Positions 26,542-34,021 of a stretch of DNA of 63,902 nucleotides are shown in pieces. The DNA lies in assembly GCA_035517775.1 (NCBI GenBank), contig DATIYF010000006.1, positions 1 through 63,902 on the forward strand, read 5' to 3'. Origin of the DNA: DATIYF01 sp035517775. Its GTDB lineage: Bacteria > Acidobacteriota > Terriglobia > Terriglobales > Acidobacteriaceae. The stretch's first letter is position 1, and every line of letters starts with the position of its first letter. The position numbers and the translations under genes were made by a program. The notes under the pieces are model-generated. The model was given only the letters and a program-made list of their open reading frames with translations. It was not told the DNA's origin and made no database searches.

Positions 26542-26639
26542 TCAGCATTCCCCGGGGAGCAGCGTTTCGATGCGTGGAAATGCTTTGGGGATGAGCTATC
26601 TTCGGCGCAGCCGTGGCAGAAGACGGGCCGCGCCAGCTT

Positions 26640-28457
26640 CTACTGAATCTCGAGTGAAACCAGATCGCCGCTGGTTCTTCCACCGGCTTTATAGTTGATA
26701 ACCACCAGGCGGTTCTTCCATTGGCAGGAGAACTCATCTGCCCCGATCAGGGCCAATGATTTGTAGTCTTCGGTGAGGAATCTGCGGACCCTTCCGTGGA
26801 TTGAAATATTTACTATCGCGGCGGGCGAGTGGGAACAATCCACGGACAGCAGCCGGCCCTGCAGGTATTCCGTCTTGCGGCGGTCGGGGCCAGGCGCAGG
26901 CGAAGCCGCCGCACTGGCAGAAGCATCTTCCTCGTCATCCGGAGACGACCAAACCGGAGCCGGCTGTGCGCCGCCGCCCGCGTGTTGCGGCAGAATGCCG
27001 TATTTTTTCAGCGTGGGCAGGTCCTGCAGGTTCTGCCTGGCCGCGCTGGCCACTTTCGCGTCAGAGCTGGATTGCAGGCGCTCCAGTAAGGCGCTGGCGT
27101 CATCCCACTTCTTTCCGGCCAGGTAGATTTCGGCGAGATGCAATCGATAGGATTCGTCGCGCGGGCTGAGTTGAATCGCGCGCCGCATGGCGTGAAGAGC
27201 GGAGTAGGTTCCTCCGCCCTGCAACCGCGCCATCGCCAGCATGTCATAGGCCTCGGCAAACTCGGGGTTCCAGTCAATGACCGCCCCCAGGTCCTGCATC
27301 ATGTTGGCCAGCCCGGGAAATTGCTGGTCGCCCGCCGCTCCCTCGCGATACTTCACCAGCGCCAGGTAATAGCGCACCCAGGGATTGTTCTTATCGCGAT
27401 CCGAGGCGCTCGCCAGTTCATCCATCGCCGCCTGATATTCGCCCTTTTCCATGTGCACCCAGGCCAGAGCACGGTGCACAACAGCATTATCGGCCACGGG
27501 ATCGGCGGCGATGCCCTCAAGCTCCTTCACCGCCGAGGCCCGCAGCTCGGGCTCTCGCACTTCCGCCTCGGCGACCAGCGCCCGCGCCTCCGGCAGCTTC
27601 ACTTCCTGCGAGCTCATTCCCACATCGTTGAGCGTAAGTGCGGCGAACTGCTGCATGCTTGTGGCTGCTCCGCTTGCGCTCGGAGGAGCAGGGATGGAAT
27701 TGAAATCCGCCCGGATCGCCTGCGCCAGTTGATCCGCCGGGATTCCGAAAGCCTGTTGAATCGCTTGCTCGACGGGAACTCTCTGCAACTCCACCAGGCC
27801 GAAATACGCTCCTGTTTCCGGCAGCTTGTTGTGAGTGATCAGGTAATGCACGGTGATCCACGACTGCGCACGAAAAATCGGAGCCGGATTCGGTTTGCCT
27901 GTGCCGAATAATGCTGCAATGGCAAGCCACGGCCGCTGCCTCAGCGCGGAGGTGAACGAGCCCGGGTCGGCTCCCAGCCGGGCGCCATCATCGAGCCGCA
28001 GGCTGGAAAAATACTCGGCGAAGCCCACGTCGAACCATGCCGGCGTCGGCGGATAGTTGTAGCGCAGCATGACTGCGGCAAAATCCCGCGAAACCGTTTG
28101 CCAGGAACGCTCATCGGAGAGATCCAGCAAGACGTAATTGCGATCCCCTCCGGGCAGAAAGCATCCGGAGGATGGCCGTTGACCCGCGGCCGCCGTGTAC
28201 TCCTCCGTGCTGCGGAAGGCGATGAGGTCCATCGGCTCCGACATCAGCAGCTTGTCTTTCAGCAGCAGTTCGCCAAAGACCGCCCGCATTTGCTCGAAGC
28301 GCAATAAGGCTTCATCGCCTCTCTTTTCCCCTGCGTCGGTGAGAATGGAAAAGTGCCCCGAGTTGATTCTGAGCCAATGCGGCTCATTGCCGGCCAGCGC
28401 AGCCGGCAGATAACAGAAACTGAACAGGAGCCAGGAGATCAGATGAGCACGGCGCAT
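26640..28457 (-). CDS. Secreted TPR protein with degenerate peptidase-MA-like domain
   Basis: 605 residues with a signal peptide (ISWLLFSFCYLPAALAG). Residues 25-230 follow the layout of DUF1570/peptidase MA-like (gluzincin) domains: an N-terminal HFSILTDAGEKRGDEALLRF segment, a middle helix, then WFDVGFAEYF. The zinc site is gone: the expected HExxH position reads RDFAA (residues 124-128) and the expected Glu of W-x-x-E-G-x-A-E-Y is V144. From about residue 300 to 470 there are tetratricopeptide repeats (AYDMLAMARLQGGGTYSALH; LHLAEIYLAGKKWDDASALL). The C-terminus has an Ala/Pro/Ser linker and a small beta domain. Probably a periplasmic scaffold. It is not obviously in an operon. Confidence 0.7.
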   Translation of the reverse strand: MRRAHLISWLLFSFCYLPAALAGNEPHWLRINSGHFSILTDAGEKRGDEALLRFEQMRAVFGELLLKDKLLMSEPMDLIAFRSTEEYTAAAGQRPSSGCFLPGGDRNYVLLDLSDERSWQTVSRDFAAVMLRYNYPPTPAWFDVGFAEYFSSLRLDDGARLGADPGSFTSALRQRPWLAIAALFGTGKPNPAPIFRAQSWITVHYLITHNKLPETGAYFGLVELQRVPVEQAIQQAFGIPADQLAQAIRADFNSIPAPPSASGAATSMQQFAALTLNDVGMSSQEVKLPEARALVAEAEVREPELRASAVKELEGIAADPVADNAVVHRALAWVHMEKGEYQAAMDELASASDRDKNNPWVRYYLALVKYREGAAGDQQFPGLANMMQDLGAVIDWNPEFAEAYDMLAMARLQGGGTYSALHAMRRAIQLSPRDESYRLHLAEIYLAGKKWDDASALLERLQSSSDAKVASAARQNLQDLPTLKKYGILPQHAGGGAQPAPVWSSPDDEEDASASAAASPAPGPDRRKTEYLQGRLLSVDCSHSPAAIVNISIHGRVRRFLTEDYKSLALIGADEFSCQWKNRLVVINYKAGGRTSGDLVSLEIQ

Positions 28458-28588
28458 GGAACACTACCGGAGCGGCCAACCAGGAAAATGCTACCACGGC
28501 GCGCAGGCTGGCCGGGAGCTGGGCGTGAAATCCAGAACTGGGGACTAACCTCCGGGAACCGAGAACGGGCAAATTTGATGCCGGGTAG

Positions 28589-29692
28589 TCAGCTGGGCCG
28601 ATCCTCGGTTTTCACTCCGCGGTTCTCAGAATTCAGTCTTCGCAAAGCCCAGCGCGCATGTTCGGCGACCGCCGGGTCATGGTCGCGGGACAGCTCTTCG
28701 AGCCCGGACGTGAACTGCGCATCCCCGCTGTTGCCCATGGCGATGACCGCGTTGCGCCGCACTCCACTGCGTTTGGCGCGGCGTACCGGTGAGCCGCGAA
28801 ACTTCTCGCGGAACTCCTCCTCGCTGATTTGCGCCAGCCATTCCAGGGCAGGATTGACCAAGCCTTCCCGCGCTCGAAACTCTTCGCCTGAAGTCGCCGG
28901 GGCCTTGCGATTCCACGGGCAAACGTCTTGGCAGATATCGCAGCCGAAAACCTGCCGTCCCATCCCGGCGCGCAGTTCCTCGGGAATGCTGCCGCGTTTT
29001 TCGATGGTCAGATAAGAAATGCAGCGCTTGGAGTCGAGCTGATAGGGAGCCACAAAGGCATTCGTCGGGCAGGCATCAAGGCAGCGGGTGCAAGTTCCGC
29101 AGCGGTCAGGCGCCGGCAGATCGGGCGCAAGTTCGAGAGAAGTCACAATCACGCCCAGAAACAACCACGAGCCCAGCTTCTGATTGATGATGCAGGTGTT
29201 CTTCCCAATCCATCCCACGCCGGCATATTTGGCGTACACCCGCTCGGCCAACGGGCCGGTATCCACGTAGCAGCGGGTTTCGATGGAAGTATCTTCTTCT
29301 GCCCAGCTCGCGCCTAGTCTCCTCTCCACTTCGCGCAGCCTACCCAGTACAGCGTCGTGATAGTCCTGCCGGCTCCAGGCGTAGCGAGAAACCCAGCCGC
29401 GCGCAGAATCCGGCTGTTGCGTCGAGTAGGGCTCCGCCGTGTTGTAGTTGATGGCGCAGACAACCACGCTGCGTGCCCAGGGAATCGCCGACCTCAGGGA
29501 AGCGCGCTTCAGCTCGCCTTCCTCATTCCTGGCTTCCATGTACTTCATCTCGCCGGCATGGCCGGCGGCGATCCACTGGGGAAAGTGGCGGAGTTCCGGG
29601 AAGTCCGAAACCGGGGCAATGCCGGCGAGGTCGAAGCCCGCCTCACGCGCGGCCTCTTTGACGAAGCCGGAAAGTGCGGAAATTTGCGGCAA
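28589..29692 (-). CDS. queG: Epoxyqueuosine reductase
   Basis: Reduces epoxyqueuosine in tRNA to queuosine, using cobalamin and two 4Fe-4S clusters. 367 residues from a TTG start at 29692, chosen because GGAG lies 9 bases upstream and an ATG at 29773 would overlap the preceding gene. Motifs: GFDLAGIAPVSDFPE, ETRCYVDTGPLAERVYAKYA, GWIGKNTCIINQKLGSW, cluster ligands CGTCTRCLDACPTNAF and CDICQDVCPWN, and a C-terminal HEAT-like segment (VRRNAVIAMGNSG). It is 23 bp downstream of the first DUF507 gene on the same strand, so probably in one transcript with it. Confidence 0.93.
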   Translation of the reverse strand: MPQISALSGFVKEAAREAGFDLAGIAPVSDFPELRHFPQWIAAGHAGEMKYMEARNEEGELKRASLRSAIPWARSVVVCAINYNTAEPYSTQQPDSARGWVSRYAWSRQDYHDAVLGRLREVERRLGASWAEEDTSIETRCYVDTGPLAERVYAKYAGVGWIGKNTCIINQKLGSWLFLGVIVTSLELAPDLPAPDRCGTCTRCLDACPTNAFVAPYQLDSKRCISYLTIEKRGSIPEELRAGMGRQVFGCDICQDVCPWNRKAPATSGEEFRAREGLVNPALEWLAQISEEEFREKFRGSPVRRAKRSGVRRNAVIAMGNSGDAQFTSGLEELSRDHDPAVAEHARWALRRLNSENRGVKTEDRPS

Positions 29693-29715
29693 GCTGCTCG
29701 ACTCCGAATGCTGCG

Positions 29716-29991
29716 CTAGATGCCCAGCTTCTTCACTTCCTCGTTGTAGTACTTGCGGTAGAGGATGTCCCACTCCTGGCTGCCTTCGAGGATGGTGCGC
29801 TTCTGGCTTTCAATCTTCTGGCGGGCGGACTGATCAATCTTTTCTTCCTGGTTCAGCAGGTCTTCCAGAATTTTGCGGACTTCCAGGCGGATGGTATTGC
29901 GGTCTTCCACGAACTCTACATCATTCATTTCCGCCAGAGCGTCGGTGACCACGTGCGCCACCTTGTTGGACTTGTCCCGATTCACTCTCAC
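29716..29991 (-). CDS. DUF507 protein
   Basis: 91 residues, helical and highly charged, matching the DUF507 family (VNRDKSNKVAHVVTDALAEM; EVRKILEDLLNQEEKIDQSA; EWDILYRKYYNEEVKKLGI). The function is unknown; the family is conserved in Acidobacteriota, Aquificae and Desulfobacterota-type genomes. There is a second, divergent DUF507 gene 94 bp upstream on the same strand. The two probably form a heterodimer or alternative forms, but this is inference. queG follows directly. Confidence 0.85.
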   Translation of the reverse strand: MRVNRDKSNKVAHVVTDALAEMNDVEFVEDRNTIRLEVRKILEDLLNQEEKIDQSARQKIESQKRTILEGSQEWDILYRKYYNEEVKKLGI

Positions 29992-30085
29992 AGAGGTGAA
30001 TCATAACACGCGGACCCGGCGTGGCCCGGCTCAGACCCCCGGGGGTTTGGGCTTGTGTCCTCAAACACCAAAATTTTACCGCGGG

Positions 30086-30364
30086 CTAGAGCACCGCTTT
30101 GTACTTGCGCACCAGTTCGTTCTTTACCTTGCGAAACATCTCCTGGTAGTTGGCGCCGGTGTTCCGCATCTCTTCGGAGTATGCCTCCAGGATCACCCTC
30201 ACCTCATCATTGATGCGGTCTTCCAGGGAGAATTCCTCGAGCATGGCGGCGTGCACTTTTTCCGTGACCGCAGGCGCGGCCTTGGTCTCGATGAACCCGG
30301 CGGCAATGAGTCGTTTAGTGGTTTCGCGGGCCAGGTAACTTACATACTCTTTCGAGAGCAGCAT
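30086..30364 (-). CDS. DUF507 protein, second paralogue
   Basis: 92 residues. It shares the order of the neighbouring DUF507 gene: an N-terminal helix (KEYVSYLARETTKRLIAAGF), a middle acidic helix (EDRINDEVRVILEAYSEEM) and a C-terminal basic helix (YQEMFRKVKNELVRKYKAVL). The conserved RK-YK ending and overall length match the family. Function unknown. First in a probable 3-gene set DUF507-DUF507-queG. Confidence 0.82.
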   Translation of the reverse strand: MLLSKEYVSYLARETTKRLIAAGFIETKAAPAVTEKVHAAMLEEFSLEDRINDEVRVILEAYSEEMRNTGANYQEMFRKVKNELVRKYKAVL

Positions 30365-30696
30365 AGCGCAGGTCGGGAACTCGCTGTGAAACTAGGTAGT
30401 CTAGCACAGTGCGCTTGGGAAGAAGCAGCCGGTCCTCCTCGGGCAGCGGGATCAATTTCGCCGTAGCCCAGAAAAAACCATGGCGCCACAACGGGAGCGC
30501 AAGGGTGGGTTCACGAACATCGGCTCACGAAGACCGGTCCACGAAGATACTGTCTCATGGCTTCGTTCGTGCACCTGCGCGCCCTCCGTGCTTATGAGCT
30601 GTTTTGCGGCCCAGGCACGGAACATACTGATGCCCGGGAGCGGCCTGCTGCATTTCTCTCCCGTCCGGCATACAATGCTGAACTAACGAGCCGCCT
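30365..30696. other. Divergent intergenic region with 14-bp-spaced CACGAA repeats
   Basis: 332 bp without a convincing gene. It holds three CACGAA hexamers starting at 30512, 30526 and 30540, exactly 14 bp apart, followed by an inverted TTCGTTCGTG (30562-30571). A TACAAT -10 candidate sits at 30671-30676 ahead of the next gene. Confidence 0.5.
30671..30676 (+). promoter_or_regulatory. Candidate -10 box before the 158-residue protein gene
   Basis: TACAAT, 20 bases before the ATG at 30697. No good -35 is visible. The distance implies a short leader. Confidence 0.35.
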
Positions 30697-31173
30697 ATGT
30701 TCGCGCGTCCCGACAACCTCGCCAGCCTGAAAGACGACATGGTGGCCTTCGTGGAAGGCCATGGCATGCGCCGCTTTCCCGGCTACGTGGATCACGAAGA
30801 AGTCCCCAGCGTGATCTGGAAAGCGGAAGAAAATCCGGAAAGCTGGAAGGACTTCGTGGAACTGGCCAAGTCCACCGGCGCGTCCTTTCTGACCATGGAT
30901 TCCTGGGTAATGCAGCGTGACGACCTCGATGACCTGGTGCAGCGCCTGGCCAACGCCGAGTTCAGCAACGATGAAGACCTGGAAGAAGTCCGCTGGCTGC
31001 GCACCTATCTGGGCAAAACCGGCTTCGTGCAACTCGGCTTCGCATATCAGGGCATGATGATGGTCTTTGAGGCCGCCACGGAGTGGTACGAACGCTATCA
31101 GCACGCTCTGGAGCTGGTGGAAGACTTCGGCGGCATTCCCATTGACGAGCCCGGCCAGGACGATGAAAGCTGA
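30697..31173 (+). CDS. Conserved hypothetical acidic protein
   Basis: 158 residues, not recognised. Cytoplasmic by appearance: no signal peptide or membrane helix, many acidic residues (DDLDDLVQRLANAEFSNDED), several Trp/Tyr and a stretch FVQLGFAYQGMMMVFEAATE followed by WYERYQHALELVEDFGGIP. It ends 9 bp before recJ and is read in the same direction, so both may be co-transcribed. Codon use looks like its neighbours. It may be a lineage-specific Acidobacteriota protein. Confidence 0.65.
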   Translation: MFARPDNLASLKDDMVAFVEGHGMRRFPGYVDHEEVPSVIWKAEENPESWKDFVELAKSTGASFLTMDSWVMQRDDLDDLVQRLANAEFSNDEDLEEVRWLRTYLGKTGFVQLGFAYQGMMMVFEAATEWYERYQHALELVEDFGGIPIDEPGQDDES

Positions 31174-31182
31174 TCGCGCGGA

Positions 31183-33117
31183 ATGAGGTGGGTCCACAAA
31201 ACCGCTGATCCGGCGCAGGTCGAACTTCTTATCACGGCGCTGGGCTCCGACTCTTCGTTTTCATTGAAAAATCGCCGCCTCGCTCCCACGTTGGCGCGCC
31301 TTCTGGCGGCACGTGGCATCGGCGACCCGCACTCGGCCGCGCGGTTTCTTGCTCCTTCCCTCGATCAGCTTCATTCCCCTTATCGCATGAGCGGCATGAA
31401 GGCCGCCGTGGACCGCCTGGAAGCTGCCATCGAGCGCAAAGAGCCGATTCTTATCTACGGCGATTACGACGTGGATGGCACCACCGCCATCGTCATCCTG
31501 AAAACCGCGATTGAACTCTGCGGCGGGTCGGCCGACTTTCACGTTCCCCACCGCATCCGCGACGGCTATGACATGCGCGATGACGTAATCGAGCGTGCCG
31601 CGGAGGCCGGTGTGCGCCTGATCGTCAGCGTGGATATGGGCATTCGCGCCCTCGTCCCCGCCGCAACCGCCCAGCGCATGGGCGTGGACCTGATTGTGAC
31701 CGACCATCACCTGCCCGGCCCCGATGGCGTGCCGCGCGCTCTGGCGGTGGTAAATCCCAATCAGGCGGGCTGCGAATATCCCTGCAAATCGCTGTGCGGC
31801 GCGGGCGTTGCCTTCAAGCTGGCGCAGGGCTTGCTCGAACGCCGGCGCGCGGGCGCAGAGCTCCCCCGGCTGCTGGCCTCGTTCATGAAAGTGGTGGCCA
31901 TCGCCACCGTGGCCGATGCGGTTCCGCTGGCAGATGAAAACCGTGTCTTCGCCAAGCTGGGCCTGGAGGGCTTGCGCTCGGCGGTAAATCCGGGACTGAA
32001 GGCCCTGCTCGAAATCGCACAACTCGGCGGCCGGTCGTTGACCTCCGGCGAAGTGGCCTTCCGCATTGCGCCCCGTATCAACGCTGCCGGCCGCATGGAT
32101 GTGGCCCGCGATGTGATCGAGCTCTTCAGCGTGAAAGACCCGGCGCGGGCGCGCGAGCTCGCCGCCAAACTCGACCGCCTGAACGCCGAGCGGCAGGAAG
32201 AAGAGCGTCGCATTGTCGAATGCATTGAGGCCCGGCTGGAAGAAGATCCAGCCCTGCGTGAGGCCTTCTGCATGGTGATTGATGGCGAGGGTTGGCACCG
32301 GGGCGTCATCGGAATCACGGCAACTCGCGTGGTCGAGCGGCATGGCCGCCCAGCCATCGTGGTTTCGCGGGACGGCCCTGAGGCCCACGGCTCGGGCCGT
32401 TCCATCAAGGCCTTTCATCTGCTCAATGCCCTGGAGTCGTGCTCGCACCTGTTTTCGCGTTACGGCGGCCACGCCCACGCGGTTGGTTTCTCATTGCCGG
32501 CCGAGCGGGTCTGCCAGCTGCGCGACCATCTCGATGCCTACGCCCGTGAGCGCCTCACCCTGGCCGACTTCGAGCCCGTGCTGGAATACGACGCCGGCCT
32601 GCCCCTCGATCAGGTGACGCCGGAGTTCTTCCACCTGGTTCAACGCCTGCAACCCTTCGGGGTCGGCAATCCCGAGCCGGTCTTCGCGGCTGCCGGCGTG
32701 CGCATGATGGCCCCGCCGCAGATCATGAAAGAGAAGCATGTGAAGCTGCGCCTTGCGGCCGGCGCCCAGGGGTCCTCCTCTCAGTCCTCCGTCTCCTCTA
32801 TGGTTAGCCCGGTTCGTGGCCATGGAACCGGGCTGGGCGTTCTTTCTACGCCGCAGTGCCATCCTGACGCGGCGGCCTTTCCACGCAGCGAAACCAACTG
32901 GCGGCGGGCGATCATTTTTCAGGCACTGGGCTGGCGCATGGCCGAGCGCCTGCAGCAGGAGCAGCTTCTGGCCGGCGATTCCCTCGATATCGCCTATACC
33001 CTCGATCACAACGACCACCCCGACTACGGCGGGCTGGAGTTATCTTTGCGGGATTTCAAACGTGCCGCGGTGACAGACGATGCCAGCAAAGCGCTGGAAT
33101 TGTCCGTAGAGACCTAG
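31183..33117 (+). CDS. recJ: Single-stranded-DNA 5'-3' exonuclease RecJ
   Basis: DHH-family nuclease used in recombination and mismatch repair. 644 residues. The DHH phosphoesterase motifs are DYDVDGTTA (94-102), VDMGIRA (about 150; the usual Asn or Cys is Met), VTDHHLPGP (172-180) and SLCGAGVAFKLAQ. The DHHA1 domain shows WHRGVIGITATRVVERHGRP and SGRSIKAFHLLNAL, with RYGGHAHAVGFSL. The C-terminal OB domain (PFGVGNPEPVF onward) is interrupted at about residues 527-570 by a Ser/Pro/Gly-rich insert before IIFQALGWRMAERL. Compared with E. coli RecJ (577 residues) the protein is longer mainly for this reason. Confidence 0.93.
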   Translation: MRWVHKTADPAQVELLITALGSDSSFSLKNRRLAPTLARLLAARGIGDPHSAARFLAPSLDQLHSPYRMSGMKAAVDRLEAAIERKEPILIYGDYDVDGTTAIVILKTAIELCGGSADFHVPHRIRDGYDMRDDVIERAAEAGVRLIVSVDMGIRALVPAATAQRMGVDLIVTDHHLPGPDGVPRALAVVNPNQAGCEYPCKSLCGAGVAFKLAQGLLERRRAGAELPRLLASFMKVVAIATVADAVPLADENRVFAKLGLEGLRSAVNPGLKALLEIAQLGGRSLTSGEVAFRIAPRINAAGRMDVARDVIELFSVKDPARARELAAKLDRLNAERQEEERRIVECIEARLEEDPALREAFCMVIDGEGWHRGVIGITATRVVERHGRPAIVVSRDGPEAHGSGRSIKAFHLLNALESCSHLFSRYGGHAHAVGFSLPAERVCQLRDHLDAYARERLTLADFEPVLEYDAGLPLDQVTPEFFHLVQRLQPFGVGNPEPVFAAAGVRMMAPPQIMKEKHVKLRLAAGAQGSSSQSSVSSMVSPVRGHGTGLGVLSTPQCHPDAAAFPRSETNWRRAIIFQALGWRMAERLQQEQLLAGDSLDIAYTLDHNDHPDYGGLELSLRDFKRAAVTDDASKALELSVET

Positions 33118-33150
33118 CTTGCTACGCCTCCTCACTGACTTCTGCCGGTC

Positions 33151-33936
33151 TCACCCCAACCGGTAGTATCCGTCCCGCCTCGCGATCTCCACCTTCATTC
33201 CGAACAGCGCCGAGAGGCGCTCGGAGGTGAGCATTTCCGCCTTCGCCCCGTCGCCCACAATCCGCCCCTTGGAGAGCAGAACCACGCGCTCGATCTCGGG
33301 AATGATGTCTGACAGATCGTGTGTCACCAGCACAATTCCCATGCCCGCCTTCGCCAGCGCGCTCATGGTCTGCCGCAGGCCCTGGTGGGCGGACAAATCG
33401 AGCGAGTTGCTCGGCTCATCGAACAGCAGCGCCCGCGGACGGTGTACCAAAGCCCGCGCAATCAGCACCCGCTTGGCCTCGCCCGACGACATCTCGCGTA
33501 CCGGGCGGTCGGCGAGATGCGAAATCTGCAGCTCGCCCAGGGCCGCATCGGCCAGCTTGCGCTGCGCGGCATCCACATTGTGATGGGGAAAAATTCGCGT
33601 GCTGCTGAAAAATCCCGAAAGCACCACGTCGCGTCCGCTGGTCTGGCCGGTGCACGAGGCCACCATGTCATTGGTCACAATCCCCAGCAGATTGCGCAGT
33701 TCGAAGACATTCCAGCGCTCGCGCCCAAGAATGCTCATGGCCGAGCCCTGGCGCGCCACGGGATAGCACTCGCGGGTGATGGTTTTCACCAGCGTGGACT
33801 TGCCGCATCCGTTCGGCCCCAACACGGCGATGTGTTCTCCGGCCTGAATGCGCAGGGTGAAATCCTCCAGCGCAACTTTTTCGCCGCGCATCACGCGGAT
33901 ATTCTGCAAATCCAGCAGGGCAGGCTCAGCGGACAT
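33151..33936 (-). CDS. ABC transporter ATP-binding protein, ModF/YlmA-like
   Basis: 261-residue ABC ATPase. Walker A is GPNGCGKST, the signature is a variant MSSGEAKRV, Walker B is ALLFDEPSNSLD and the switch histidine is in LVTHDLSD. The pattern (a single copy with VTNDMVASCTGQTSGRDVVL before a long insertion) resembles COG1119, which includes ModF and YlmA-type ATPases. No permease or binding protein is adjacent, so it may not be a transporter. The start at 33936 is preferred over 33963 because the family motif begins soon after. It is divergent from lptC/A with only 85 bp between start codons. Confidence 0.82.
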   Translation of the reverse strand: MSAEPALLDLQNIRVMRGEKVALEDFTLRIQAGEHIAVLGPNGCGKSTLVKTITRECYPVARQGSAMSILGRERWNVFELRNLLGIVTNDMVASCTGQTSGRDVVLSGFFSSTRIFPHHNVDAAQRKLADAALGELQISHLADRPVREMSSGEAKRVLIARALVHRPRALLFDEPSNSLDLSAHQGLRQTMSALAKAGMGIVLVTHDLSDIIPEIERVVLLSKGRIVGDGAKAEMLTSERLSALFGMKVEIARRDGYYRLG

Positions 33937-34021
33937 GGTGCCCAGTTTAGACCACCGGGCCATTCAGGCAAGGCGGCCTTGCCGCGCCCATGCCCGCAGC
34001 CCTTCCATTACACTTATTGCA

